From NCBI GenBank assembly GCA_005406025.1, contig BGZK01000017.1:434001-498000 (forward strand): a stretch of 64,000 nt of DNA, in the 5' to 3' direction. The stretch is from Eumeta japonica. Its lineage: Eukaryota; Arthropoda; Insecta; Lepidoptera; Psychidae. A program made the position numbers and the translations under genes. Below, piece after piece: positions 34,166 through 45,904 of the stretch (position 1 is the first letter of the stretch; every line of letters begins with the position of its first letter). A model generated the notes under the pieces. The model had not been told where the DNA came from, made no database searches, and saw only the letters and a list, made by a program, of their open reading frames with translations.

Positions 34166-34310
34166 ATGTAGATTACCAGTGATCGTTTTAGTAGACATAA
34201 AATTATAAAAAAATGGCGGAACCCCGTCATTTTACTTTTTATTTTTCCTTTTTGAAATGTCTTAACTTATAAAATACGAAAAAACTCTTTTTCTACCTAA
34301 TACAATTCAA

Positions 34311-34366
34311 ACACAATAATTAATTTTATATTAAACGCTTTGATGAAAACAGCATACCTAAATAAT
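34311..34366 (+). repeat. 56-base repeat F, copy 2
   Basis: Partner of 29038-29093, beginning 10 bases beyond the right end of mariner 2. Confidence 0.75.
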
Positions 34367-34369
34367 AAT

Positions 34370-35405
34370 ACTTCTTTTCTTTGAATAATAGTAGTGTTAA
34401 TGTCGAAATGAAATTATTAATGACGTATTTTTTACGACGTATTCTATTATTTGATGTCAACAATAAATATTAATATTGTTAAGATGAATGCGAAACCTTA
34501 TCGTATGCAAGCTCGGAAACAACCTTGACCAACTTTGGTAACTTATACTGGAATTTAATATCAGAATTTTTCGCAAACAAGAAATTCCTCAACCTGCCAC
34601 ACGCCTGAAAAAAACTCCTGTTTAGCAATAAAGCTTACATTCGATCGCCTTATGCACGGACGAATAAGTCCTTTTTAAGCTCATAAAGACGACGTAGTAA
34701 AAGAGAATGAATCTTCCACCAGTAAAAATTCCTCAATAAACTTTTTTAGGATCAAAGGGCCGGACGAAGAGCTTCAAGCGGATATACACCGATATAGGAC
34801 AACAACAAATGGCTTTCCCATCGATTCGCGTTTCTCTTCAGGATGAATTTTATGGGTCACCAGTTTCTTGAGATTGTCAATTATTTATGTATTAAAATAC
34901 TTGTTTTACTTATAAACATATTCGTATACAGTGAAATAGAAACGTAAATAGATACAAAGGCCATGAAAAAAAAAACACTATGTCGTCCATTTTGGTCAAT
35001 ACACATAATATATATATTTTTCAATTTTGATCAACATATTCCTATATTACTATCACAGTCTTTTACCATGCGAGTTACTAATATTAGGCTATTGTTTCAT
35101 CATTATGGCATCATATGTGCACAAGTATTTACGTGCCTTAAGAACTAGTAATGAAAGCAAGGACATAGGTTGTTGACATTGTAGTTATGTAATTTTACAT
35201 AGAAATGAAAAACAAGATATCATAATGTTATATTTCAAAATTATATTATTAAAATACAATCGTGCTTACTAGGTTGCATAAAAATCATAGTCATTTTTAA
35301 AGGTTTTCGAATGCCGCTCAGATCACCAATAGTGGTTATTATTAAGAATGAAATATTTGAATCAGTTAAATTATGTAATTCTGGAATATTCCAATGATAT
35401 ACTGA
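34370..35405. other. AT-rich spacer
   Basis: No gene or known repeat recognised; 34500-34850 is nearer average composition but without a signature. Confidence 0.5.
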
Positions 35406-35414
35406 ATCATTAAA

Positions 35415-35935
35415 ATAGTATGGATGAAATTATGAAAGCACGAAAACGTATGAACGCTGAAAAAGCTACTGGATATGGTAGGTCTCGTCAGTGAGGCTAA
35501 GGGTTGGCAAGCTTGTTGTACCAGCTCTTTAATAGGCGCTGCAAAAGTCGTAGGGTACCTAATGGCTGGTGCAAAGCCATCGTTGTACTTACTGCTCTGT
35601 AAGAGAAAGAATTAGGGCAGGTTTATACAAATTTCCGTTTAATAAGTCTCCTCAACGTCGATGGCAAACTATATGCGGAAATCATTAGTGAAAGGTTTGT
35701 GGATCAGACCGAAAGTATGATTGAGGAAAAATTTATGGCCAAGAGCCAAAAGATTTTCTGTACTTTTCTAGGTCTGGGAAGAGCTTATGATAAAGTGAAA
35801 ACGAATGATCTGTGAAAAATCTCTGTCTATATTAGTAACGGATCAATGTGTCTACACCTAAATAAATATGGCACATAGACATGAATGTATAGCTACACCG
35901 TGATTATGCTACCTGTGCATGGATAGCTGTCTGTA
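35415..35935 (+). pseudogene. Third LINE reverse transcriptase fragment
   Basis: Plus strand. 'EIMKARKRMNAEKATGYGR' (about 35423-35480) corresponds to the 'EALKRMKNGKAAGYDR' start of an RT domain. After a frameshift come 'YQLFNRRCKSRRVPNGWCKA', a stop, then 'FRLISLLNVDGKLYAEIISE' (family 'YRGISLL.VVGKLYA.I'), 'KSQKIFCTFLGLGRAYDKVK' (family 'FIDLEKAYDRV') and a final 'MDSCL' near 35915. The catalytic D of 'F.DL' is G. The element type differs from both other LINEs here: its 'NYRGISLL' and 'LEKAYDRV' motifs suggest another non-LTR clade. Flanking domains are missing. Confidence 0.85.
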
Positions 35936-35939
35936 ACGT

Positions 35940-36690
35940 AATTTAATTTATTGCTTGAGTTATTTTTTCTCTTATTTTTTCATTGCGGTACAAAGTTATT
36001 AGTACTAGTATTCGATAATTATTATAAATATAGCTGGCTTTTCACCATCGCTAACGTGGCGTGTCTTGAATTACTGGCATATTACTACTCATAAAGCAAT
36101 GCTTATCCATTTAAGCATTTCATATAAAATTCTATTATTATCATATGAAATAGTTCCCAATTTCAAAAACCAAAGGTAAGCATTACCAAATTTTCAGTGT
36201 CACTTAATATATAGCTTAAATTTGCGTTAGTACTGAGTGATCATTTTAAGATAATGTTTATTAATTTGGTATTAGCATTCACATTTTGTTCCTCTGTGGA
36301 ATGTGGTATCTCTTTGCTACGTTAGTTTAATTTGAGTTCCTTTTCCGCTACTATTCACAAGAAGTGAATTTGGTTGGTAGAGCGTTTTTTCAATATTTTT
36401 ACAATGAGGTGAAAGGAGAATGAATTTTATCCCTTATTTAAGATTTTGCGTGACACCGAATTAGAAGTGCTTAGAAAATTTTAATACAACTTCAAATTAA
36501 ATATATTTATATAATCCGTTAATATTTTATAAGATAAAATATTTTTTTATTTACTTTATTGTTAATTTTATTAATTTCGGCTTGTTCACTCTATCTAATC
36601 TATACTTTTTATAACAAAAATATTGCGCGGAAGGCACGTTTTCCAAAGTGTATATTCGTAAATTCATAATAAAATAGTATCTAATACTCA
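35940..36690. other. AT-rich spacer
   Basis: Nothing recognised. Confidence 0.5.
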
Positions 36691-36794
36691 GCCACCTTGA
36701 CCGAACGGCAGGTTAGAGCTGAAGGTTACATCACCTCGTAAATAACAATAAACAGGATCCGGCTCCATTGTCCTGAAAACATGAATATTCATTG

Positions 36795-36900
36795 TGTTCG
36801 AGCAGAGATTACAACGCTGTAGGGGCGGCAAGCTATAAGGGTCGTAGGTTTGATCCCCAGACACCGCGTAAGCGAGTGTCGGCCAAAATAAATCGATGTT
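36795..36900 (+). repeat. Possible SINE fragment with B-box-like motif
   Basis: 'gggtcgtaggtttgatcccc' (36839-36858) resembles the T-arm/B-box of a Pol III promoter. The preceding 'gctgtaggggcggcaagc' lacks a clean A-box. Suggestive of a decayed tRNA-derived SINE; weak on its own. Confidence 0.35.
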
Positions 36901-36904
36901 CGTT

Positions 36905-39350
36905 ACGCTCGAAAATATGTTGACTTAAATAATATTTTGAGAATACTTAAAACGCCCATGTTTTGAATCGTACTTATGTGGAATATTTTACTGTTTGGTA
37001 TTTCTGTTTCGCTATTTTTTTTTTGTTGTTGTTACTTGCAGAATCAAACTGTTCATAGGAATCTCAGTGTCTGCGTAAGAATTGCATTACTTTGAAGTCA
37101 GTTAAATAACTTATTAAATTAATATATTTATAAATACGTTTTAGATGGTCACCGTTGGTTGAAACAACAATTACACCACACTCGGTTATAAATTATGTAA
37201 CCATTAACTGTATACTGAGCTTTCATTATTAAAATGAGATCTGACTAATGTAACCGTAGCTTTATACACGGACAAAAAAAAATTAAACTATGCTGTGCTA
37301 TATTCCATTTAGTATTCATAGATGTTACCCCACAATTGACCACAAACTTTATGAAATACTTATATTTTTAATAATCCACTCACCTATTTGTTGCAAGCTT
37401 ACGTTGTGATTCCGTTAAATTTCGTAGGATGTGTATTATCTTGAAATTTTTCTTTGTCTTAAAGCTAATGACGATTTATATCTTCAATCTCCGTATGATT
37501 TAAAGGCACACTTCTCGTTGAAGACTTGAGTATATTGTAGGAATAGTCCGTCGTGGGTATCTCTTCTATGTTTATATAAAAAAAAATGAAAACTTAAAAA
37601 CGTTTAAACTTTAGCAACGATTCAGAATAGACAATCCGGCTTATCCCTTCTGATTTCCAGACTGCAGATAAAAATACTTTAAAGAAAGATTTCATATGAC
37701 ACTTTCTGTGATGCATTCAAAAACAACAGTCATAAGTTAACCAATGTATAGCACCGAGCAAAACACCTTATCTATGCTAATAGTGCAGAACAGTCGTGTT
37801 TGTACACTGAAAATATTTGCCAAAAACTGATTTCGGGTGATGTAGCGATGTAGTACCTAACAATTATTTTAAAAAATTTTGTCTGTCTCTTTGAACAAAC
37901 TAATCTTCAAAACCACTAGACACTTTTAACGGAATTTTAATAGAAATAACTCGGGCGTAGTATGAGGCAAAATTGAGTCTGTATTTTATCAAAATCGGTT
38001 AACGGAAAAGTAATTCATTTTTAAAAATAAAATTGCACTTTAAATAATTGACAGCGCTTTTATTATTGAGGGATTAATTTAGATATTGCTGGTATTATTA
38101 TTTCACGAGATTCAAAATTAACGCCTCAAAATTCTAAGCTTTATTATAGTAAATCCTCTTAAGTGCCTGCCTAACACACGCCCGATTGTTTACTAAATAT
38201 ACACGTAGCTTGAATACAATCATCTGTTTTAGAGTTCCCCGATCAGAAGGCAAACACAGAACCCATATAGTTATATTATTCGCTGTGTGTGTGCCTGCTT
38301 GTCTGTATGTCTGTTGCAGCCACATTTCTGAGTAAAGTACTATGCTATACGTATGCAGCGACATTATTAGTAAGCGCGAATTCGTGATAAAACAATTAAA
38401 TTTCTCAATTTTGACATTTTCCTAACTAGATTAATATGAAAAGACTCAGTTTAAGGATTTAAAATATATTTTTATTAAATTGTGAGTTACGAAGTGATTG
38501 CGAAATTTTCAATTTCATATGACTTAAAAAGTATGTGACCCTGTATACATATTACAAGAAAAGCAAAAGGCGGTTTCATATAGCTCTTAAAGAAAGCGCT
38601 TTTTGTTGATTTATTGCCTTTGTCAAACTTCTTCATTTGTAAGCCACCAACAACATGACTCAGATTATTTTTAAATATTATATAGTAGGTAGCCAACCTG
38701 CGGTGTGTGAGTTAAACTCGCATTTGATTTCGTTTTTCTTTGATAAAATTAATGCGTTCAGTACAGTGAACGGATATCTGAATTGATAATAGCGAGACCG
38801 GCAACATGGTTCAGTTGGAGACCGAATTTTAGAGACTAAATAACCGAGTACATTGAATTTTTTATCTACGTTCAAAACTATAAAGATTAAAGATGAGTTA
38901 CATAATACTTATCCAGATGGGAACATATAGGACCTCTGTGGGGTTAGCACGAAGATAAGATGAGAAATGGCCCGATAAATCGCCTCCCGAACTAAATTAT
39001 CGCAATAAGCCGTTAAAAGCTTAAAAATAGCCCAGTTTAGGGCAATAACTTATGTTATCTCGCTAGAAGGGATCTGGGCGGGTGAGTACTTGATAAAATG
39101 TAAGCGTGTAGTGTGTACGATATAAAAAAAAGCGTGTACTGCGTTCATGAATGGTAAAATTTAAAAGGGCAAACATATTGTGATCAACATTTACAAAAAG
39201 TAATTTTCTGTTGAGTTCATTTGTCTAACACTGGGTAATATGTTATTTTAAATACAGGTAGTAGCGTCGAGCTGTTTCGAGAGATGTATAAAAAATGTTT
39301 CAGAGATGTAAGTCATCTTTAAAAAATAGTCTGTCAGAATATTTGAGTCT
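36905..39350. other. AT-rich spacer with probable transposon remnants
   Basis: No gene. The text 'tcttcaaaaccactagacac' and 'aaatcggttaacggaaaag' (37905-38010) resembles the degenerate ends of lepidopteran LINE/SINE repeats, but I cannot place it. 38920-39090 is somewhat GC-richer. Confidence 0.5.
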
Positions 39351-39353
39351 TAT

Positions 39354-39612
39354 TTACAGAATTACCAGCTTTTGCCTGCGGCTCTGCCCATAAAAGTCTT
39401 GACAGATAAAATTCCTATATACGTTTATTTTTTTATATTTTGCGTCTTGTCGTTGATGCCAATCCCTATTTATTTTTGGTTTCCGCTCCGGTTTCACCGT
39501 TAGTTCAAATCCGGTCCTGTTTTTGGTTCCGTCCTTGGTCCTTCTTTCTTCCAATCTCGTATATCTCTCGATTCTGTTAACGACCCCGCTTTCATATACC
39601 GGTCCCATGTTC
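39354..39612 (-). repeat. Dispersed repeat family A, copy 4
   Basis: On the minus strand 'gggaccggtatatgaaagcg', 'agaatcgagag', 'gacggaacc' and 'aggaccggatttgaac' units run into 'gggcagagccgcaggcaaaa' and 'gctggtaat' (about 39360-39388). This gives the full family order, array then tail, in inverted orientation. The 84-codon charged frame across it is a repeat artefact. Confidence 0.65.
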
Positions 39613-39614
39613 TG

Positions 39615-40660
39615 GATAATTATTCCCAGGAATCAAATTATGGGATAAAAATATTCTGTATTAATTCAGAAGATATTCTACCTATATAAAATTTAATAGA
39701 AATCGATTAACCTGTTTATGTTTAATTAAGTTACTAACATCTAAACATAGCCACAAACTAACCGTATTTACAATATAGTATTAATAGAACTCAATGCTTA
39801 CAGAAGATTCAGTGTAAAAATCCTATTTTTTCATAAAATTTACTATGACTCTCGAATTATTATTATTAATCATTGCATCACAATGGGTTTATTGACACTT
39901 TGTCTTCTACTTGCTTTCTGTCTCTCTCATTCCCCACTCCACTTTTTATCACTCCCTAAATCTTCCCCCTCTCTATTTTTATCGCCCTCTCCTAATCCTC
40001 CTCCCCGAGCTTTCTCCGAGTAAAGCGAGCCAATAAACAAGGCTAGCAAAACACAAGAAAAATCAATGACTTTTAAGTTCTCTACTTATAACGAGCACTA
40101 CAGATGAACAGCAAGCTATATTTTAAGGGTCAGTGCAGTAAATGACGTGTATAATTACATTATTACATTGCATTTGGTGTACTCGGAATTAACGGGTGGT
40201 ACTGGAGGTGCATCTCATCTATTCTATTTCTAAGAATCTCATCTAAAAAGGGGCTAGGTAAGTGCCTAGGTGCACTTGGGCGCCCGGTAAGTGTGTCCAT
40301 ACATTGTCTGTCTGTTTTTCCGTATAGGTGCCACGTATTAAGTCACTGATGCCATTGAAACGAAAAGTTCGCATAAAAAATCAAGAGCATATTTTTATTG
40401 AAATCTGAAATTCCTTACTTTAGATAGATCTGTAATAAAAAACAAAGAGTACTAAAAAAATCAAGTCAATTGTCGGACTTACGTGGAAAGGATTCTTTTC
40501 TTCACGATTATTTGTTTAGGTTTTCCTTTAGAATAGGGATGAGATTCCACTCCATATTTTTTTTAGAAATGTTAGGTTCAGTAATTTCAGATTTAAGAAA
40601 CAATTCATTGTTTTTATATACATATATTTTAATATCTTTTGAACTATGCATTTTGGAATT
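39615..40660. other. AT-rich spacer
   Basis: Contains a C/T-rich tract at 39900-40010 and two donor-like 'ggtaagt' words (about 40258 and 40287) without supporting frames. No gene called. Confidence 0.5.
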
Positions 40661-40668
40661 ATAAGAAA

Positions 40669-40690
40669 TATATATATATATATATATATA
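40669..40690. repeat. (TA)n microsatellite
   Basis: Eleven TA units. Confidence 0.9.
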
Positions 40691-40794
40691 GTTTTAAAAT
40701 AAATTCATTTATTCGATATTTTATGTGATGAGCTTATTTTTTTTTATGTTGCTCTTGGTCCTTATTTTTACATAGCTAACCATTTCTTCTACAA

Positions 40795-40945
40795 TCAGCC
40801 CACCTCTCCCTGCATCAGATAGATGTCTTATTCTTTCTCAAGAGGCTGGCTACGCACTGATGACTCCTCTGGGTTGCGAATGCCTATGGGCATTGATGAT
40901 TACCTGCTTCCTAGTAGCTTGCTCGATTGTCGCTTTGAATGTGTT
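40795..40945 (-). repeat. Dispersed repeat family G, copy 1
   Basis: On the minus strand: 'gagcaagctactaggaagca', 'ggtaatcatcaatgcccata', 'ggcattcgcaacccagagga', 'gtcatcagtgcg' and 'cttgagaaagaataag'. This matches the widespread lepidopteran repeat whose core is 'gagcaagc...gatcaccgccgcccatggacac...caacaccagagg'. Two further copies are at 47885 and 59860. Confidence 0.75.
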
Positions 40946-40949
40946 ATAA

Positions 40950-41635
40950 AGAAATCCAACGTCGGAACTTCTTTATTTATGCTATGGTAGGGCCTTGTAA
41001 TTCTGTGTTTGTAACAAAATTTCAAATTTCAAGTTTCGTTTAGTTGATTCGGAGAATACAAGCTGCGACAAATGAACAGACAAACGCGCTTCTATGAGGG
41101 TTTCGTTCTATCATCGAGTGAACTAAAGCCTAAATAGTAAGGTTCTATATGAAAAAAAGAGGTCGGAGTGCGTTGAATTTAATATAAAATTAAAGATCTT
41201 TATAATTTAATTTTTTTTATCTAATTTATCGGACCTATCCTATTCAATGAACTTTTTTAAATCCACTATATAACCACTCCAAATCAAATTTAGAATATTT
41301 TTTTCACTGAAATTAGTTCTTAACTTTGTTTTAACGCTTTTTTGGGTTTTAACATTGATCGGTGAAATCAGTTCCAAGACTCAGTTTTACCAACCGACGT
41401 TAACAACTAATATGCCTTCACAATAACTTTATTATCTTTTTTCATATAAGGCAGTCACTAATTTTGTTTTAACGGGATGTTAATGATTAAAATTGGTTGA
41501 TCATATTGAATCGACTTTACAAAAACATTCGAATAAAAACAACCAAAGTTCTATTATCGTCAAGTCCCATTAAGGCACTTCGCATTGTAATTTTTCCACT
41601 ATTGCCCCTCCAATAGTTACGAACTCTCTGAGCAC
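40950..41635. other. AT-rich spacer
   Basis: 41030-41160 has lepidopteran-repeat-like text ('gagggtttcgttc', 'aggttctatatg'). No gene. Confidence 0.5.
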
Positions 41636-41639
41636 GTCC

Positions 41640-41710
41640 ACACTTTGATATATGTTCGTGTTCCGTCTCTGTTCCGGAACCGTCCCGGAAATTGTCCCGA
41701 CGACGGCAAG
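41640..41710 (-). repeat. Dispersed repeat family A, partial copy
   Basis: Minus strand: 'gggacaatttccgggacggt', 'tccggaacagagacggaac'. Array only, no tail. Confidence 0.45.
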
Positions 41711-41714
41711 GCAA

Positions 41715-41945
41715 ATATATCAGACCGGTACACATTACGCTGCGTCTTAGTACGTCGTCTGCGGCGGAGCCCGTCGGCCGGCGCGTCGTTAGGCGTACGT
41801 CATACGAACGTGGTTGTCGTTGATTATGCGGTTTCCGTGAAAGCGCCGCCCTCCCGCCTCACCGCCCGCGCCAGGGACACGTTGGAACATGAGCGGCGTT
41901 AGCATATCCGCCCGCGGGCGCGTAGATCACGCGCTGTGCCCATTT
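41715..41945. promoter_or_regulatory. CpG-rich island
   Basis: A strong CpG-rich block with words such as 'gccggcgcgtcg' and 'cgcgggcgcg'. Overlapping frames on both strands are compositional. Candidate promoter or enhancer, orientation unknown. Confidence 0.35.
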
Positions 41946-41949
41946 GAAT

Positions 41950-42450
41950 TTTCCGTGTGTGGATCTAAATGTGAATTTAAAATGAGACAGCTTCCTAAAC
42001 TGGAGCACTTCTATTCTTTGCGATCTCTTGCTGATAGATAGAGCCACTGTACATAAAAATGACATGAAAGCTGTCTGTATTATTTCTACATAATTTGATT
42101 GTTTCATTGGAGACATTGTTAAATATTTATTACAGAGAACTTGAAAGGAGGGATTATAGGGAAGGATTTATGCTATTGAACATTTCAACAATTTTGAATA
42201 AATCCTATTTGTACTTTATAATACATTAATATTCTGAACAATACAAATAAAACGAAAAATGAACGCAAGTGCAGTAACCTAAACTGTCTTTATATAAAAT
42301 TTTTACAGAAATACTCTGAAATGCATAATATTGTCAATAGTGTTGGCGAAAAACATTGATAAGGGTCATACGTTTTAGTCGGCCTTAACGTAACACTTGC
42401 AGTAACAGAGTAACGTGCTGATAAGAAATTAAGAGTGTGTTTTTATAAGC
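41950..42450. other. AT-rich spacer
   Basis: Nothing recognised. Confidence 0.5.
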
Positions 42451-42451
42451 A

Positions 42452-42538
42452 GATGTTACAAATTATATATATTTTGTCTTGTTACAAATTATATATTACA
42501 TTATATGTTACAAAATAGATGTTACAAATTATATATAA
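42452..42538 (+). repeat. Degenerate minisatellite (tgttacaaattatatat)n
   Basis: Copies start at about 42454, 42480, 42505 (shortened) and 42520, with variable spacers. Confidence 0.85.
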
Positions 42539-42539
42539 A

Positions 42540-43430
42540 GACGACAAAAACGATGTATTAAATTTCAGTTATTCTTAACAAGAAGAATTACGCTTATCCA
42601 AAATTGTTTTCTTTGTATTCAAATACGTTATTTAATATATATTCACAACATTCACAATCAATATTACTGTACCTATTTTTTTAACCTTACTTCGTCTGCA
42701 GTTTCACTCTCAATCGATTTAATGACTATCATCATGGCAATGAAATTTTGCTATAAACGCGCGTACATTTTGCAACACTTTAAAATTTTCTTTACATGGT
42801 GTTTTTTTGTACGTACCTCGAGAAGTATAGTTTAAAAAGTTAAAGATAACTTTTATGTAAATACAGACAGTCTACACGTACGTAAAATACCATAACAGTT
42901 ACATAGGCGATACTGTAATAATTACGTTCCGAGACAGCGCGTGCGGGATTGGGGAAAACAGTAAAAAATACTCACCTAAAAATCTCACCCAGGATTTTAA
43001 ATGTAAAATTGGAAAGATTACGAGATCTAGCACATGCCACGATGTTTTTGAACATAACGATAAATTAATTAACAAAGACATTTCTGTTGCAACGCATACA
43101 AAATAAACATAAAACATCAAAACGGCAAATGGTAAAACATGTTTTATATTTCAACTGGATTTCGCTGCAGTTCTTTTAGCATCAAAGATTTTTTTTTATA
43201 TCGTCTTATGACAATGTCATTGTTTCAGTCTTTAAGGGTGTAATAATAAGAGAGTACGATGCGATTTAATAGCATACAGGTAGGAAATTTTAAAAATTCT
43301 TTATTTATTTACAGTTGCAAGTTTATGGCAGTTTTTAATACGATTAGACTGGGGTGTCAAAATAACACACGCTTATTTTTAAGTTAGACCTCGAGAAACA
43401 CAACTGCGAAAACAGCATTTCATTCTGTCT
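42540..43430. other. AT-rich spacer
   Basis: A minus-strand donor-like 'tttttaggtgagt' sits at about 42971-42983 in a hydrophobic 73-codon frame. There is no family signature, so it is not called as an exon. Confidence 0.45.
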
Positions 43431-43434
43431 AATA

Positions 43435-43620
43435 ATAGGTTTTTGCGTGAAGCGCGAACAAAAACACAGAAAAACATATAAAAATTTAAAACAAGATCGT
43501 TTTGGCTTTTGTGGAACTTGTAAAGACCTCCCACGTCAATCTTCCATAAATATTTCCCCAAGTGCAGACGTCGATCAGTCACAGTTTTACTACATGTCAG
43601 ATAAATTGAAACATTCAGGT
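43435..43620 (+). repeat. Dispersed repeat family D, copy 2
   Basis: Partner of 19210-19395: 'gcgtgaagcgcgaacaaaaa', 'cagaaaaacat', 'cgttttggcttttgtg', 'taaatatttccccaagtgca', 'gacgtcgatcagt' and 'cacagttttactac' align in order. Same orientation. Confidence 0.65.
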
Positions 43621-43624
43621 GGCG

Positions 43625-44165
43625 CGTCCAGGATATTCAGAATATCCCGCTGAGGCAAAGAAGGTGTCGAAGGCTCCATGTCTTCAATCGTGGAGCGAGT
43701 TCAGCGTGTTCCATAAGATTTCACTCGCAGGATAACATCATCGTGAGGTCACTATGTGTTTAATTTTTCGCTGTGTTCGTGGTGTAATTTAGAGTCATCA
43801 AAATTGCTCTAACTCAGAGAGCTATACTAATATTATTGATTATTAATAAAGGTATTTTACCCTTTTAGAGTTTTAATATTATGCTTTTTAGGCGTCTTAA
43901 CTTACAGGGTGGACTAGATAATTTTGTTTTGTTACTTGTTCTACATTCACAGTTAAGCCTCAATGGCTTTTAAAAAGTTAGTAGCTCTTTAATATTGTGT
44001 CGCATTTTAAAATCACCGACGGCATCGCTTAATTATAATTTGAGGAAAATTTAAAGATGCTATGTTTAGCGGCCATCTTACAATTATTCGACATGTTCAG
44101 TTTATCTAAGAATTTAGAAAAGAATGTCACTATAATGAATATAAAACACATTATGTATACACCAC
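43625..44165. other. Spacer
   Basis: No gene recognised. Confidence 0.5.
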
Positions 44166-44167
44166 CC

Positions 44168-44530
44168 TCACTGTCGTCGTGCAAACAATCGTTGGAATGA
44201 CGTTGACGAGACGACAGAGGCGAACGTCCACCGCCGGCGCTCCGCTCTCAGGGGAGCCGTGTGCGCTCTCGGCCGCTCGGCGCTCACCATGTGCCCGAAA
44301 GCTAGCTGTAGACTTGATGAAGTCCGCTGTCCATTTGATACCCCGAGATGACTCGGCGTGGTGGATGGTACACGGCTACGAAAGGAGGGGATCCCCGCCG
44401 TAGAAGAAATGAGCTCGACAGCATACTCGAAACCCTGGCGTCGAGGCAAGAAAAGAACATCATGGAGATGTGGTCGCTGCGAACATGATATAACCAGATC
44501 GATCGTCCCCAGTTGCCGGATACCCATTTG
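44168..44530. other. GC-rich unclassified block, possible repeat or old coding sequence
   Basis: About 360 bases with GC content well above the flanks and sharp edges. Both strands stay open for 70-119 codons; the longest is minus 44168-44527. None of the translations shows a domain I know. On the plus strand the text 'tggaatgacgttgacgagac', 'agccgtgtgcgctctcgg', 'accccgagatgactcggcgt' and 'gaaaccctggcgtcgag' looks like transposon DNA and not like a promoter. A decayed TE fragment is more likely than a host exon, since no good splice sites bound it. Confidence 0.4.
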
Positions 44531-44534
44531 GAGT

Positions 44535-45625
44535 ACTCGAGGTGAACATAGAAAAAAAGGTCTTATGTCAGTTGTTTAGGTTCTTCAAAGGAAAATACAA
44601 AGAAAATCGAATGAGGGTATGCTTCAACAATGGGACGACGTGCGTATGTACACGACGTGTAATGCCTTTTATTAAGAAGTTCTATATTGAATCTCATCAG
44701 ACCGTTATTTTTAAGCTAAGAAAATAGCTAAATGTTTTTATTCAAACATAAACTAAAAAATTAACAATTCTAAATTGAAAAACAAAACCTTTCGTATATG
44801 ACAAAAAAGCGAAAATATAATTATAGTGATTCCGTTCTTAGAGCAATGAAGCAGACCTCCAGAATAATTTATTACGGAGGATCCTTCAAACTCTCGGCAC
44901 AAATGTACAGCGTTCAGCAGCCGGCGGCCGCGCGCAGCTGAAAGGGCTAACGGCCGTTGGCGCGAAAACCATCTATCTAGAACTTCCAGTTGATGCATAC
45001 AAATTTTGTTAGTAACATGGAGTGAATTCGCTTACATAAAATATAGTATGTTTTTTTTAGTCCTTTGTGTGTTCGTATCGAATGGGAATCTGTATTAAGC
45101 GATAAAAAGCGTCTTGAAAGATTTGGTAAGTCCGACGCGCATCTGCAGAATATATGGAATGTAGCATTAAGAATAAAATATATAAAAAAAATAAACGGGA
45201 ATGTATAAAATATCTTGGAATATGTACAAGAAGCAAAGGGGGTAAATAAACGTAACTTTCATGATACTGAAAGCACTTATATACTTTTATTTATATTAAT
45301 TTGTATTTATTTTACAAAGTATATTACATGAAAAGACAACGTAACGGATGCCTTGCTTTTTAACATTCCATTTCGCACCCCATGTAATTAGCGTAGCGGG
45401 TTATTATCAAGAAAACTCAAAAAATATTACCATTTGAATACTCATTAACGCTTTCATTTTAATTTTAATTAATAAAAAGAACGTTCATTAAAAATATTTA
45501 AAGTGACAATTAGAGCAATGAGCTTGGTCTTACAGCAAGAAAATATAAGGTTTTAACAGGTATATACGGGTCAACTGACCGATGAGTTTTTAACTTAAGT
45601 CACGTTGAACCCCACACGCAACACA
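44535..45625. other. Spacer
   Basis: A short GC-rich patch at 44915-44965 ('gccggcggccgcgcgcagctg'). No gene. Confidence 0.5.
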
Positions 45626-45629
45626 TTAA

Positions 45630-45900
45630 GCCCCGCTCGCAATGTTCAGTTGCTAGCTCCTAACGACGACTGTCGTTTACGGCTAACGCTAACGACAGAT
45701 GTCGTCGGCGGCCCCCGGCCGGTGCCGCTCGGCGTTCAGGGGTAAGGCTGGCCCGCGCACAAAAAAAATATTTCTATCGCAATATTTCTGACGCGCACCG
45801 GTATCACCTCGCATACCCATCAGAAACTTCGATCCGGTGAGACCGAGTTTAGTTCGCGACTGACCGTCAAGAGCCTAGTGATTGATGTTGACGCACCTTA
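45630..45900. promoter_or_regulatory. CpG-rich island, possible promoter
   Basis: Rich in CpG ('gtcgtcggcggcccccggcc', 'gtgccgctcggcg'). It is followed by 'gttcgcgactgaccgtcaag', which looks like an insect transcription-start or 5' leader region. It has two related words, 'aacgacgactgtcg' and 'aacgacagatgtcg', at about 45663 and 45690. No conclusive core element. Confidence 0.35.
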
Positions 45901-45904
45901 CACA

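Larger units (their letters stand above)
32792..34300 (-). mobile_element. Mariner-like element 2, full length but inactive
   Basis: Flanked by TA on both sides (32790-32791 and 34301-34302). The left terminal repeat 'aaggtcggggaaaaag...ttctcgtatttta' (32793-32823) pairs with the right one (about 34270-34300, reverse complement 'ttaggtagaaaaagagtttt' then 'ttcgtatttt'). At about 1.51 kb it is slightly longer than a typical 1.3 kb mariner. It encodes the degraded transposase on the minus strand. Same subfamily as element 1 at 12568-13294. Confidence 0.92.

Noticed and set aside
36795..36900. Functional tRNA gene
   Set aside because: Only a B-box-like motif is present; no A-box or acceptor pairing. 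Kept as a weak SINE fragment.
40250..40300. Two 'ggtaagt' donor-like words 29 bases apart
   Set aside because: No open frame or leader signals before them.
42899..43120. Minus-strand hydrophobic frame containing a GTGAGT donor-like word
   Set aside because: No homology or start context; donor-like words are expected by chance at this frequency.
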